A DNA stretch of 64,000 bases, taken from Luteibacter mycovicinus. GTDB taxonomy: Bacteria > Pseudomonadota > Gammaproteobacteria > Xanthomonadales > Rhodanobacteraceae. Position numbers and translations under genes: made by a program. The stretch lies in contig NZ_JQNL01000001.1 of assembly GCF_000745235.1 (NCBI RefSeq), positions 4,210,001-4,274,000 on the forward strand. The letters run 5' to 3'. Shown piece by piece: positions 38,108-47,476 of this stretch. A model generated the notes under the pieces. That model saw only the letters and a program-made list of their open reading frames with translations, was not told the origin of the DNA and searched no databases. The first letter of the stretch is position 1; every line of letters begins with the position of its first letter.

Positions 38108-39010
38108 ATGTCCGCTGCCACCGATGCCCCCGTCGATTCGATCACGCCGACCGCCACGCGGGACTGGCGTACACCGGTCGAGCTGGTGGCCCTGGGCGCC
38201 ATCTGGGGCGGCTCGTTTCTCTTCATGCGCGTGGCCGCGAAAGACTTCGGCCCGTTCCCGATGGTGGCGACGCGCCTGCTGTTCGGTTCGGTGATCCTGC
38301 TGCCGCTGTTGTGGCGCGCCCGCGGCACCCTGCGCTTTTCGCATCTGTGGAAGATGCTGGTGCTCGGCGCATTGAGCGCGGCCGTCCCGTTCACCCTGTT
38401 TGCCTGGGGCGCGGAACGCGCGCCGGCTGGCATTGGCGCCATCGCCAACAGCATGACGGTCCTCTTCGCGGCCCTCGTCGCCTTCGTCGGCTTCGGTGAC
38501 AAGATCGGCACGCGCAAGGCCATCGCCCTGGTCGCCGGCTTTATCGGCGTGGTGATTCTCGCCAGCGGTCGCACCGCGGGTGACAACGTGGCACCGGCCG
38601 CCCTGGCGGGCGCCGCGGCGTCATTCTGCTACGGACTTGCCGGCAATCTGATCAAGCGCTACCTGTCCGATATCGCGCCCACGGCAGTAGCGGCCGGGTG
38701 CCTGCTCGGTGCGACCCTTCTGACCGCGCCGCTGGCCGTGCTGACCTGGCCCGACGCGCCCATTCCCGTGAGGTCGTGGGTCGCCGTCACGGCGCTGGGT
38801 GTGCTTTCCACCGGTCTGGCCTACGCGTTCTACTTTCGCCTCATCCAGCGTATCGGTGCGCCGCGCGCCGCCACGGCGACCTATCTGGTGCCCCTGTTCG
38901 GCGTGGCCTGGGCCTGGATGTTCCTCGGCGAGGCGCTGACACCGACCATGGCGCTCGCCGGCGCGATCATTCTCGGCAGCGTGCTTTTCAGCCAGAAAAG
39001 CAAGGCCTGA
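38108..39010 (+). CDS. DMT superfamily transporter (EamA domain)
   Basis: A 300-residue permease with ten membrane helices arranged as two EamA repeats. The first has GAIWGGSFLFMRVAAKDFGPF (about residues 31-51), typical of the RhaT/EamA group; the second ends in LGEALTPTMALAGAIILGSVL. It most likely exports amino acids or related metabolites, but substrate cannot be predicted. AGGTTCG precedes the ATG. It stands 68 bases before the next gene on the same strand. Confidence 0.9.
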   Translation: MSAATDAPVDSITPTATRDWRTPVELVALGAIWGGSFLFMRVAAKDFGPFPMVATRLLFGSVILLPLLWRARGTLRFSHLWKMLVLGALSAAVPFTLFAWGAERAPAGIGAIANSMTVLFAALVAFVGFGDKIGTRKAIALVAGFIGVVILASGRTAGDNVAPAALAGAAASFCYGLAGNLIKRYLSDIAPTAVAAGCLLGATLLTAPLAVLTWPDAPIPVRSWVAVTALGVLSTGLAYAFYFRLIQRIGAPRAATATYLVPLFGVAWAWMFLGEALTPTMALAGAIILGSVLFSQKSKA

Positions 39011-39078
39011 GAGAAGTCTTTCGCCGGACGGCGATGCGTGGAATAGTCCCCACACCGTTTTGCCTGCAGGGGCTTTCC

Positions 39079-40707
39079 ATGTCGCGTCTTCGTTATCTCC
39101 TCGCCTTCGGCGTCACCAGCTTCGCGTTCGCGCTCGCCGCGCAGGGGCAGGACGCGGGGCCGCCGTCCCCGTCCGCCGCCACGGCATCCCGCCCGGCGGC
39201 GCTGGCCGACTTCGACGCCTATGTCGATGCGACGCGCAAGCAGTTCGACGTGCCAGGTATCGCCGTGGCGATCGTCAAGGACGGCAAGATCGTCCTCGAG
39301 ATGGGCTCGGGCGTGCGCAAGCTAGGCGAGCCGGCGAAGGTCGACGCGCATACGCAGTTCGCCATCGCGTCGAACACCAAGGCGTTTACCGCGGCGTCGC
39401 TGGCCATCCTCTCCGACGAGAACAAGCTGGACATGAACGACCGGGTGGTCGACCGGCTGCCCTGGTTCCAGATGTCGGATCCCTACGTGACCCGCGAGAT
39501 GCGCGTGCGCGATCTGCTTGCGCATCGCAGCGGCCTGAGCCTTGGCGCGGGCGACCTGTTGTACTGGCCCGCGACGACGTACACCACGAAGGAAGTGGTG
39601 CAGCGTCTGCGCTACGTGCCGGTGACCAACAGCTTCCGTGCGGAGTATGCATACGACAACATTCTCTTCGCGGTGGCGGGCCTGGTGATCGAGCAGGTCT
39701 CGGGCAAGCCCTGGGCCGACTTCGTGCACGATCGCATCTTCGTTCCGCTGGGCATGACCGAGTCGCAGACGCATGCGCCGGAAAGCATCGGCCCGAACGA
39801 CGACATCGCTACCGGTCACGCCAAATTCGACTTCAAGGACCTGAAGCCGGTCGCGCCGATGTCGTGGAACAACAATCCTTCTGCGGGCGGCATCTACTCG
39901 AGCGTGCACGACCTGTCGAAGTGGCTGACCATGCAGCTCGATGGCGGCACGTACAAGGACGGCAGCGGCAAAGAGCAACGTCTTTTCAGCGAGAAGCGTC
40001 AGGCCGAGATGTGGTCGTTGATCACGCCGATCCGTATCCCTGAGCCCACCGTGCCCGAACTCAAATCGGCCAGACCGAACTTCTCCGGCTACGGCGAAGG
40101 CTGGTTCGTCTCCGACTATCGCGGTCACAAGCTGGTCTGGCACACCGGCGGCTGGCCCGGCATGGTCTCGCGCGTCACGATGGTTCCCGACCTCAAGCTG
40201 GGTATCGTGGTGCTGACCAATCAGGAGAGCGGCGCCGCGTTCCAGGCGGTGACCATGCGTGCGCTGGACGCATTCACCGATGCGCCGAAGACCGACTGGA
40301 TCGCCGCATACGCCGCCGGCGTCAAAAAAGCGGAAGGCAACGCCGACGACAGCATGAAGAAGCATGAGGCGGCGCGCATGAAGGGTGCGAAGCCGTCGCT
40401 GCCGCTCGATGGTTATGTGGGTACGTATCGCGATCCGTGGTACGGCGACGTCAAGGTGTCGAAGCAGGGCGGCAAGCTGTCCATGACCTTCAGCAAGACC
40501 GCGCAGCTCAGCGGCACGCTGGAGCCGTGGCAGCACGATACCTTCATCGCTCACTGGACGGATCGGTCGCTCAACGGCGATGCATTCGTCAACTTCTCGC
40601 TGGATCCGGATGGCAAGGTCCGCGAAGTGCGGATGGAGCCCGTCTCACCGTTGACCGACTTCAGCTTCGACTTCCAGGATCTGCGCCTGGTGCCGGTCGA
40701 GAAATAA
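39079..40707 (+). CDS. Exported serine hydrolase, class C beta-lactamase-like with DUF3471
   Basis: A 542-residue protein with a signal peptide (residues 1-23) and a beta-lactamase/PBP fold. The Ser-x-x-Lys nucleophile is in ASNTKAFTA (about residue 100), the Tyr-x-Asn-like motif is YAYDN (about 192), and HTGG (about 355) replaces the KTG triad, as in esterases and D-amino acid peptidases of the group. The C-terminal ~110 residues match the DUF3471 beta domain often found behind such hydrolases. It is probably a periplasmic peptidase or esterase rather than an antibiotic-resistance enzyme. Confidence 0.88.
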   Translation: MSRLRYLLAFGVTSFAFALAAQGQDAGPPSPSAATASRPAALADFDAYVDATRKQFDVPGIAVAIVKDGKIVLEMGSGVRKLGEPAKVDAHTQFAIASNTKAFTAASLAILSDENKLDMNDRVVDRLPWFQMSDPYVTREMRVRDLLAHRSGLSLGAGDLLYWPATTYTTKEVVQRLRYVPVTNSFRAEYAYDNILFAVAGLVIEQVSGKPWADFVHDRIFVPLGMTESQTHAPESIGPNDDIATGHAKFDFKDLKPVAPMSWNNNPSAGGIYSSVHDLSKWLTMQLDGGTYKDGSGKEQRLFSEKRQAEMWSLITPIRIPEPTVPELKSARPNFSGYGEGWFVSDYRGHKLVWHTGGWPGMVSRVTMVPDLKLGIVVLTNQESGAAFQAVTMRALDAFTDAPKTDWIAAYAAGVKKAEGNADDSMKKHEAARMKGAKPSLPLDGYVGTYRDPWYGDVKVSKQGGKLSMTFSKTAQLSGTLEPWQHDTFIAHWTDRSLNGDAFVNFSLDPDGKVREVRMEPVSPLTDFSFDFQDLRLVPVEK

Positions 40708-40711
40708 GACT

Positions 40712-40767
40712 TACAGGAGCGCCTTGCGCGCGATGTGAAGAGCATCGCGCGCAGGGCGCGCTCCTAC
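40712..40767. repeat. Inverted REP doublet (BIME-like)
   Basis: Forward copy ACAGGAGCGCCTTGCGCGCG (from 40713) and inverted copy CGCGCGCAGGGCGCGCTCC (to 40764, ending CTAC at 40767) are separated by only a few bases (GTGAAGAG). It lies between convergent genes and touches the stop codon of the mechanosensitive channel gene. Same family as the copies at 27.2 and 28.3 kb. Confidence 0.85.
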
Positions 40768-43199
40768 GACGAAGGATCGTCCGTGGACGCCTTCGGCGCA
40801 GCCGCACCCGTCGGCCCTGGCATCTCCGGCGTATTCCCTCCCGAGCGCAACACCAGATCCTGCGGTCGGAGCAGCGGAATATCCGCCCCGCGCAACCGGG
40901 CGATGATGTCGAACAACAGATCGCTCTTGACCCCGCCGACGTCGCGCGGGCTACCCACATAGCACGTCGCCACGAACATCATCGCGGTGCGGTCGATGCT
41001 GTCCAGCGTCACAGACGGCGCGGGCGTATCCTGCACGGCGCTATGCGCGGTCATCGCTTCCAGCATGTGATCGCGCACGTGCACCGGGTCGCTGTCCAGC
41101 GGCATCGGCAGCTTGATCTGCACGCGCCCCTGCGGATTGGCCATCGTCATGTTCCGCACCGGTTTGGTGATGAACGACGAGTTCGGCACGATGATGGTCG
41201 AGCGGTCGCCTACCTGGATTTCGGTGGCACGGACATTGATCCGGCGGATGTCACCCTCGGCATCGTCCAGCACGACCCAGTCGCCGACCTTGACCGGTCG
41301 CTCGGCCAGCAGGATGAGGCCTGAAATGAAGTTCTGCACGATCGCCTGCAGGCCGAAACCGATACCCACCGACAGCGCCGAGGCGACCCACGCCACGTTC
41401 TGTACCGAGAGACCCATCGCCAGCAGCGCGATGGCGACGACGATGACGACGCCGACGTAGCCGAGCAGTGTGGTCAGCGAACTGCGCATGCCCGGGTCGA
41501 GGCTGGTTCGCGGCAGGTACTGGTCGGACAGCCAGTTCTTCGCTACGCGCACCGCCATCAGGCCGACGAAGAACAGGCCGATCGCCGTGAGGATCTGGTC
41601 GGGTTTCAGCTCGACGTTGTAGATTTTCAGCGACTGCAGTTTGCCGCCGAGTTCCAGCAGGTCCGGAACACTGCCACCGGCACCGGCTGCCGCGGCGGAG
41701 AGACCGAGCAGGAACAGACCCAGCCGCACGACGCCGGAGAGCAATACGCCCGCCTGGTCCAGCATCTTGGGATGCGTGCCGAAGACCGCCTGCGCCCGGG
41801 CGCTCATCGGCCCCTTTTCCGACAGCAGCGTCTCGAAGAGGTCGTCGACCAGACGCATCGCAAGATATGTCGCGGCGATCACGATGGTGATCCAGACCAC
41901 GCGTCCGGCCATGAAGGCGGCGAACGATACATAGCCCAGAAGCAGACCGACCCAGGAAGCGATGATGGCGATCCACGCCGCCGCGATCAGCAGGCTGGCC
42001 CAGATCGGACGGGCGGCCGTGGCTTGCCCGGCATCGTCGCTGTCGGCGTCTGCCTCCGTCTTGTGTGTACGGCTGAGGCGGATCAGGGCGAGGGCGGCGA
42101 GGATGGTCAGTGCCACCGCTTGCACGCTGCTGGTCATGACCGTTGCCGCGAGGCTCGTGCCGATCGTCCGGTTCAGCAGGTCGAGAAAGCGGAACAGCAC
42201 GATCGCCAGCGAGAACAGCATCGGAAAACGCCGCAGCTGGAGGGCGGTCTCGTCCGAGAGTGCGGGCAGTCGCCACGAGGGCTTCTTGGCGGAGATCAGT
42301 GCGCGGCCCAGTCCGGCGACGAACGCACCGAAGAACACCAGTCCGACGATGTGCTTCGCGATCTCGTCGGTGTCGTGGCTGAGCGTGTCGTTCCAGTTGA
42401 TGCCGAGATAAAGGAGCTGGGTGCCAAGCCCGGTGGTGAGTGTCGAGGTCAGCGCGATGCCCAGGATCAGTGCCGAGCGGCGAAGGCGGCCTGGCGGCAT
42501 GCGGTTGGCCGTGAGGTGGCGCACGCGATGTTCGATATAGAAGCGAACGCCCGTCATCAGAAGCAGGCCGAAGAACACGCAGACGATCAGCGCGACCCGG
42601 TTGCCCTGGGTCCAGCTGGCGGCAAGGTCGGTTCTGGCCTGGTTTCCGAAATCGCGAAGATTGGCCAGGTCACGGGGAAAGGCGTCCGCCGGATCGGACC
42701 AGAACGCGCGGGACACGGGGGAGTTGGTCCGCTGGGAGATGGTCTGCTGGAAGCGGATGCGCCGCAGATCCGCCAGCTGTCCGGAGGTCTGCTGCGCCTC
42801 GAGCGCGATGCCGTCCGCCTGCTTGATCTGAGCATCGACCGCGTTGAACGCCTTGGTGGCGTCCTTGCGGGACGCAGCGAGCTCCGGTGCTTCTTTCGTC
42901 CCGTTGGCGGGCGCGGGGCCCATCTGGTCGAGGCGGGCCTTGGCCGCGTCCCGGCTGGACTGCAGGGCGCTCGACACCTTCTGTGCGTTGGAGACGATGT
43001 CCGTCGCCTTGCCGCGCAGGTCGTCGATCTTGCCGTCGGTGATCTGCTCGTCCTTCATGGACTTCTCGACCTGGTCGAGCTGGCCGCGCAGATCGTCGAT
43101 CTGCTGCGCCGGTGTGGTCGTGGCGTCGTCGGTCTGGGCAAAGGCCAGGCCGCTCGTGAAGACGAGCAGGGCGATAAAGAGAATTCTCAGGGTGCGCAT
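40764..43199 (-). CDS. Large mechanosensitive channel, DUF3772 plus MscS domain
   Basis: An 811-residue protein of the MscK/YbdG-like branch. It has a signal peptide (residues 1-21), a periplasmic helical DUF3772 region (about 25-190, rich in Lys/Asp/Gln, probable coiled coil), roughly ten membrane helices, then the MscS pore helix (NVAWVASALSVGIGFGLQAI) and beta domain with VKVGDWVVLDDAEGDIRRI (about 640-660). The acidic/Pro-rich C-terminus is variable. Gating by tension in the envelope is known for the family. It is divergent from tpiA and ends in a REP doublet. Confidence 0.93.
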   Translation of the reverse strand: MRTLRILFIALLVFTSGLAFAQTDDATTTPAQQIDDLRGQLDQVEKSMKDEQITDGKIDDLRGKATDIVSNAQKVSSALQSSRDAAKARLDQMGPAPANGTKEAPELAASRKDATKAFNAVDAQIKQADGIALEAQQTSGQLADLRRIRFQQTISQRTNSPVSRAFWSDPADAFPRDLANLRDFGNQARTDLAASWTQGNRVALIVCVFFGLLLMTGVRFYIEHRVRHLTANRMPPGRLRRSALILGIALTSTLTTGLGTQLLYLGINWNDTLSHDTDEIAKHIVGLVFFGAFVAGLGRALISAKKPSWRLPALSDETALQLRRFPMLFSLAIVLFRFLDLLNRTIGTSLAATVMTSSVQAVALTILAALALIRLSRTHKTEADADSDDAGQATAARPIWASLLIAAAWIAIIASWVGLLLGYVSFAAFMAGRVVWITIVIAATYLAMRLVDDLFETLLSEKGPMSARAQAVFGTHPKMLDQAGVLLSGVVRLGLFLLGLSAAAAGAGGSVPDLLELGGKLQSLKIYNVELKPDQILTAIGLFFVGLMAVRVAKNWLSDQYLPRTSLDPGMRSSLTTLLGYVGVVIVVAIALLAMGLSVQNVAWVASALSVGIGFGLQAIVQNFISGLILLAERPVKVGDWVVLDDAEGDIRRINVRATEIQVGDRSTIIVPNSSFITKPVRNMTMANPQGRVQIKLPMPLDSDPVHVRDHMLEAMTAHSAVQDTPAPSVTLDSIDRTAMMFVATCYVGSPRDVGGVKSDLLFDIIARLRGADIPLLRPQDLVLRSGGNTPEMPGPTGAAAPKASTDDPSS

Positions 43200-43358
43200 A
43201 CGGGGATCATAAGACAGGCCGGATCAAGGCAAATGCCCGATTCATGCATTACCCTCGGTGAATGGCGCGTGCGCGCCCTCCGTGCGGCAATGCAGCTTTG
43301 CCGCCGGGCGGCCCGCCGCTATCCTGCCGCCCCTTTACCCCGCACGGAATCCTGACCC

Positions 43359-44108
43359 ATGCGCACGAAGCTCGTCGCCGGCAACTGGAAGATGCATGGC
43401 TCCCGCAAGATGGCGGACGACCTCGTTCGCGAGTTGGTGGAGAACCGGCCGGACGGTCCCGACCTCGTGGTCTTCCCGCCCGATGTGTTCCTGCAGGAGC
43501 TGACGCACAAGTACCGCGAGCGGGGGCTGCGCTTCGGTGCCCAGGACCTGAGTGAGCACTCGGCGTCGGGTGCTTTCACCGGTGAGGTGTCGGGCAGCAT
43601 GCTGCGGGACGTGGGCGCGACGTGGGTGCTGGTCGGCCATTCGGAACGTCGTCAGTATCAGCACGAGTCCGACGCGGTCGTGGCCGGAAAAGTCGAGGCC
43701 GCCCTCGGCGCGGGGCTGACTCCCATCCTTTGTGTCGGTGAGACCCGTGAGGAGCACGAGGCCGGGCAGGCCGAGGCCGTAATCGGTCGCCAGCTAGAGG
43801 CCGTGTTGGTACACGTGGGCATCGAACCGTTCCGTCAGGCGGTCATCGCGTACGAGCCTGTCTGGGCTATCGGGACGGGTCTGACGGCCACTCCGGACAA
43901 GGTGCAAAAAATTCATGCCTTCATCCGTAGCCAACTGGCAAAAAAGGATGTTAATATCTCGCTCCTGACCCGGGTGCTTTACGGTGGAAGCGTCAAGCCG
44001 GCCAATGCGGCCGAACTTTTCGCCCAGCCTGATGTAGACGGGGGACTCATCGGCGGTGCGGCTCTCGTAGCGTCCGATTTCCTGGATATATGCGCCGCGG
44101 CGCGATAA
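43359..44108 (+). CDS. tpiA: Triosephosphate isomerase
   Basis: A 249-residue glycolytic enzyme interconverting dihydroxyacetone phosphate and glyceraldehyde-3-phosphate. Lys in GNWKMHGS (residue 11), His in VGHSERR (about 95) and the catalytic Glu in AYEPVWAIGTG (about 167) are all present, as is the phosphate-binding LYGGSVKP. It is followed 24 bases later by secG, the usual gammaproteobacterial order. Confidence 0.98.
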   Translation: MRTKLVAGNWKMHGSRKMADDLVRELVENRPDGPDLVVFPPDVFLQELTHKYRERGLRFGAQDLSEHSASGAFTGEVSGSMLRDVGATWVLVGHSERRQYQHESDAVVAGKVEAALGAGLTPILCVGETREEHEAGQAEAVIGRQLEAVLVHVGIEPFRQAVIAYEPVWAIGTGLTATPDKVQKIHAFIRSQLAKKDVNISLLTRVLYGGSVKPANAAELFAQPDVDGGLIGGAALVASDFLDICAAAR

Positions 44109-44132
44109 TCGCGACACGGCAAACAAGAAGAT

Positions 44133-44585
44133 ATGTTCATCCTCTTCAGCGTTTTCTATATCCTGATCGCCGCGGCGATGATCGTGCTGATCCTCATGCA
44201 GCGCGGCGCCGGTGCGGATGCAGGTTCGGGTTTCGGTGGCGGCGCGTCCGCAACCGTGTTCGGTGCGCGTGGTTCGTCGAGCTTCATGACGCGAGCTACC
44301 GCGATCCTGGCGGCACTGTTCTTCGTGCTTAGCCTGGGTATGGGTATCTACCTCGGCCGCACGGGTGCTCCCCAGCCGGCCGCGGATCTTGGTGTGATGT
44401 CTGGCGTTACCACGCCGGCCGCTCCCGCCAACAACGCTCCGGTGAAGCCGGTCGCGTCGGATGTGCCGCAGGCACCCGCCGCCAACGGTGACACCCCGGC
44501 CGCCACGGCGCCGGCAGCGACCAACGATGTTCCGGCTGCGAAGCAGGAAGCCACCCAGGCTCCCGCCGAACCGGCCAAGAAGTAA
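44133..44585 (+). CDS. secG: Preprotein translocase subunit SecG
   Basis: A 150-residue SecYEG component with two membrane helices (about residues 2-22 and 52-72) separated by the conserved cytoplasmic loop LMQRGAGADAGSGFGGGAS and VFGARGSSSFMTRAT. The C-terminal ~70 residues are Ala/Pro/Thr-rich and variable, a common extension in this order. The gene sits between tpiA and a tRNA-Leu gene, a conserved context. Confidence 0.95.
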   Translation: MFILFSVFYILIAAAMIVLILMQRGAGADAGSGFGGGASATVFGARGSSSFMTRATAILAALFFVLSLGMGIYLGRTGAPQPAADLGVMSGVTTPAAPANNAPVKPVASDVPQAPAANGDTPAATAPAATNDVPAAKQEATQAPAEPAKK

Positions 44586-44618
44586 TCAGCGACACACGCA
44601 ACACGCTGTAAAAGTTAT

Positions 44619-44703
44619 GCCCAGGTGGCGGAATTGGTAGACGCACTACCTTGAGGTGGTAGCGGCTTAGGCTGTGGGGGTTCGAGTCCCCCCTTGGGCA
44701 CCA
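44619..44703 (+). tRNA. tRNA-Leu (GAG)
   Basis: An 85-base class II tRNA with encoded CCA. The acceptor stem GCCCAGG pairs with CTTGGGC (with a G-T pair), the anticodon stem is CTACC/GGTAG with loop TTGAGGT, giving anticodon GAG, and the T-arm has GGGGG-TTCGAGT-CCCCC. A long variable arm (CGGCTTAGGCTG region) marks leucine. It lies 33 bases after secG and probably shares its transcript. Confidence 0.97.
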
Positions 44704-44739
44704 ACGCAAGATCCGGAGTACCTCAACCGGATCGCAATC

Positions 44740-44763
44740 AAACCCGCGGAAGCGGGTTTTTTT
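44740..44763 (+). terminator. Rho-independent terminator after tRNA-Leu
   Basis: Stem AAACCCGC / GCGGGTTT with loop GGAA followed by a T-run (TTTTTTT in total). It ends the tpiA-secG-tRNA unit. Confidence 0.92.
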
Positions 44764-44914
44764 GTGTCTGCGATTCGATCCCGATCAGCGGCGGCAGCAG
44801 TTCTGAGCAGATGCAGAGTTTCCGCATCATCCCCCGCTCAAGAATTCGGTAAATTTGCCGACACATCCTCGACGGCCGTGTTCGATGGCCATAGCAGGCT
44901 TGGCAGATTCCCTC

Positions 44915-46969
44915 ATGCTCGCAAGCAGTTACAGCGGCATCCTCGTTTTCTTCTCGCTGATCGTCGCGGTCCTGGCGTCTTACACGGCGCTCAACATGGC
45001 TGGCCGCGTCGCGAGCACGCGTGGGCTCGCATCCAGGTTATGGCTGATCGGCGGCTCGGTGGCCATGGGTTTCGGCATCTGGTCCATGCATTTCATAGGC
45101 ATGCTGGCCTTCCGTCTGCCGATCGCCATCGGTTACGACCTGGGTCTGACGACGCTGTCGCTGGCGATCGCGGTGGGCTCGTCGGCGTTCGCGCTATGGC
45201 TGGTCTGTCTCGAAGAACTACCGGGGCGCCGCCTTTGTGCTGGTGCGCTGCTCCTCGGTGCAGGCATCGCCGCGATGCATTACACCGGCATGGCCGCCAT
45301 GAAGATGGAGCCGGGGGTGATCTATGAGCCCTGGCTGTTCGCCGCGTCGATCGCCATCGCGGTGCTCGCTTCGGGTGCGGCGCTCTGGATCGCTTTCCGA
45401 CTTCGTCGCGACGCCGAGCGTGTCGTGCTTCCGCGCGTAGGTGCATCGCTGGTGATGGGTTGCGCGATCGTCGGGATGCACTACACCGGCATGGCCGCCT
45501 CTCAGTTCCCGCTGGGCAGCTGGTGTGGTGCGGCCAACTCCGGCCTCGATGCGAAATGGCTCGCGGTCGTCGTGATTCTGATCAGCCTGATGGTCTTCGC
45601 CATCGCCCTGATCATCGCGATGCTCGACGTGCGCGCCGATGCGTTGGCCACCTCGCTCGACCGGGCGAACAGCGAACTCGTGCAGCTGGCGCTCCATGAC
45701 AACCTGACCAGGCTGCCCAACCGCGTCCTGCTTGGCGATCGCATGGAGCAGGCGATTCACACGGCAGCGCGCGAAAAGCGGCAACTGGCGGTGTTGTTCA
45801 TCGATCTCGATGGGTTCAAAGCGGTCAATGACGTGTTCGGACATCACGTCGGCGATCTTCTGCTCAAGGCGGTGTCGCACCGTATCCTCGCGATCAAGCG
45901 CGAGCAGGACACGGTAGCGCGCCTGGGCGGCGACGAATTCGTAGTGGTGCTGGACATCGGTACGCCCGAAGATGCCGCCGTGCTCGCTCAAACGGTGGTC
46001 GACCAGCTGGGTGCGGTGTACAGCATCGACGACAACACCGTGCACGTCGCGGCGAGCATCGGTATCGCGATCTATCCCGAGAATGGCCGGACCACGCACG
46101 AGCTCATGGTCAACGCCGATGCGGCGATGTACCACGCGAAAGAACAGGGCCGCAACGGTTACTGCTTCTTCGAAAGTGCGATGAACGCCAACGTTCACCA
46201 GCAACTGCAGCTCCAGCAGGATCTGCGCCGGGCGGTGGATCGGGGTGAGTTCCTGCTGCACTACCAGCCAAAGCTCGTCTCGCCGAATGGCCCGATGGTC
46301 GGCGTCGAAGCATTGCTGCGGTGGCAGAAGCCCGATGTGGGACTCGTGCCACCCGATGAGTTCCTCTCGGTCGCCGAGCGCACGGGGCTGATCGTGCCGA
46401 TCGGCAACTGGGTGATCGACGAGGCTTGCCGGCAGATGCGCGCCTGGCAGGATGAGGGGCACGACGACTGGACGGTCGCGGTCAATCTGTCGACCGTGCA
46501 GCTGACCCATGTCGGTCTGGTCGACGTGCTCAGGGATGCCCTCGAACGTCACGGTATCGAGCCGCGCCATCTCGTGCTCGAGGTCACCGAGTCGACCGCG
46601 ATGCGCGATGCGGAGGCTAGCCTCGCGATTCTCAATCAGCTGGCCGCGCTGGGCGTAGGCATATCCATCGACGACTTCGGCACCGGCTATTCGAGCCTGC
46701 TTTACCTCAAGCAGCTGCCGGCCGATGAGCTGAAGATCGACCGTGGTTTCATCACCGAACTGACCCAGGGCAATGACGACGAGGCGATCGTTTCGGCGAT
46801 CATCGCGCTGGGCAAGACGCTGGGTCTGAAGATCGTGGCCGAGGGCGTGGAGACCGTCGAGCAACAGGAACTGCTGACGCGACTGGGTTGCAACGCGCTG
46901 CAGGGCTACCTGCTGGGTGTGCCCGTCGCAGCCGATCAGTTGTCGCGGGCGAACCGGGCGGTGGCGTAA
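44915..46969 (+). CDS. MHYT-GGDEF-EAL cyclic-di-GMP enzyme
   Basis: A 684-residue membrane protein with an N-terminal MHYT sensor of seven helices, whose three signature motifs SMHFIGM, AMHYTGM and GMHYTGM are proposed to bind copper and sense a gas such as oxygen or NO. Then comes a GGDEF domain with intact GGDEF (338-342) and an EAL domain with intact EAL (465-467), NLS, DDFGTGYSSL and KIVAEGVE motifs. Both synthesis and breakdown of c-di-GMP are therefore possible, as in Pseudomonas MucR. I chose ATG 44915 because relatives start MLxxSY; in-frame starts exist at 44855 and 44885. Confidence 0.93.
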   Translation: MLASSYSGILVFFSLIVAVLASYTALNMAGRVASTRGLASRLWLIGGSVAMGFGIWSMHFIGMLAFRLPIAIGYDLGLTTLSLAIAVGSSAFALWLVCLEELPGRRLCAGALLLGAGIAAMHYTGMAAMKMEPGVIYEPWLFAASIAIAVLASGAALWIAFRLRRDAERVVLPRVGASLVMGCAIVGMHYTGMAASQFPLGSWCGAANSGLDAKWLAVVVILISLMVFAIALIIAMLDVRADALATSLDRANSELVQLALHDNLTRLPNRVLLGDRMEQAIHTAAREKRQLAVLFIDLDGFKAVNDVFGHHVGDLLLKAVSHRILAIKREQDTVARLGGDEFVVVLDIGTPEDAAVLAQTVVDQLGAVYSIDDNTVHVAASIGIAIYPENGRTTHELMVNADAAMYHAKEQGRNGYCFFESAMNANVHQQLQLQQDLRRAVDRGEFLLHYQPKLVSPNGPMVGVEALLRWQKPDVGLVPPDEFLSVAERTGLIVPIGNWVIDEACRQMRAWQDEGHDDWTVAVNLSTVQLTHVGLVDVLRDALERHGIEPRHLVLEVTESTAMRDAEASLAILNQLAALGVGISIDDFGTGYSSLLYLKQLPADELKIDRGFITELTQGNDDEAIVSAIIALGKTLGLKIVAEGVETVEQQELLTRLGCNALQGYLLGVPVAADQLSRANRAVA

Positions 46970-47029
46970 AGTCGCAACGCCGCCCGCTGTGCATTAGGAT
47001 GCCGTTTCACGACATGCGGGGAACGACCG

Positions 47030-47476
47030 ATGGCCCAGACCGACGACCAGATTGAAAACCTCTTCAGGTTCACCGCCCGGTTCGCGCAGGAGATGCTGTC
47101 CGAAAGTGGTGATTTCTATCCGTTCGGTGCCACGATCTCGGCGGATGGAAAGATCGCCGCGGTGAGTGGCGATGTCGGTGGAGAAGAAAATCCGCAACCG
47201 CGCGACGTATATGAGTCGATTTCGGCTCAGCTGGTGCGTATCGGCGCCGCGGGTGGCGTCGAAGGCGTCGCTCTGGTTGCCCAGGTCGACATTCCTGAAA
47301 ACCTTGACGCTCAGGTGGAGAAGGGCATCCGCGTGCATATCGAGGGCGACGGTTTCGCCCGCTTCATCTACATCCCTTACGAGATTCGCTCCGCGGGCGA
47401 AACGGCCGTGCATCTGCACGAACTGCTTGCCGTCGAGGTGCAGCCGCAGTTCTTCAAGGCTCAAAGCCCAGATTGA
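47030..47476 (+). CDS. Hypothetical cytosolic protein
   Basis: A 148-residue soluble, acidic protein that I do not recognise by name. The pattern 'MLxExGDFYPFGATIxxDGKI', 'VYExISxQL', 'VAxxVDIPENLDAQVEKGIRVHIEGDGFARFIYIPYE' occurs in small proteins of other bacteria of unknown role. No signal peptide or membrane helix. GGGGAACG precedes the ATG. Its 3' end overlaps the convergent exported-protein gene by 23 bases. Confidence 0.75.
   Translation: MAQTDDQIENLFRFTARFAQEMLSESGDFYPFGATISADGKIAAVSGDVGGEENPQPRDVYESISAQLVRIGAAGGVEGVALVAQVDIPENLDAQVEKGIRVHIEGDGFARFIYIPYEIRSAGETAVHLHELLAVEVQPQFFKAQSPD

Noticed and set aside
41772..43355. A 527-codon plus-strand frame opposite the DUF3772-MscS gene.
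   Set aside because: Gly/Arg-rich text without domain; the minus-strand gene has signal peptide and channel motifs.
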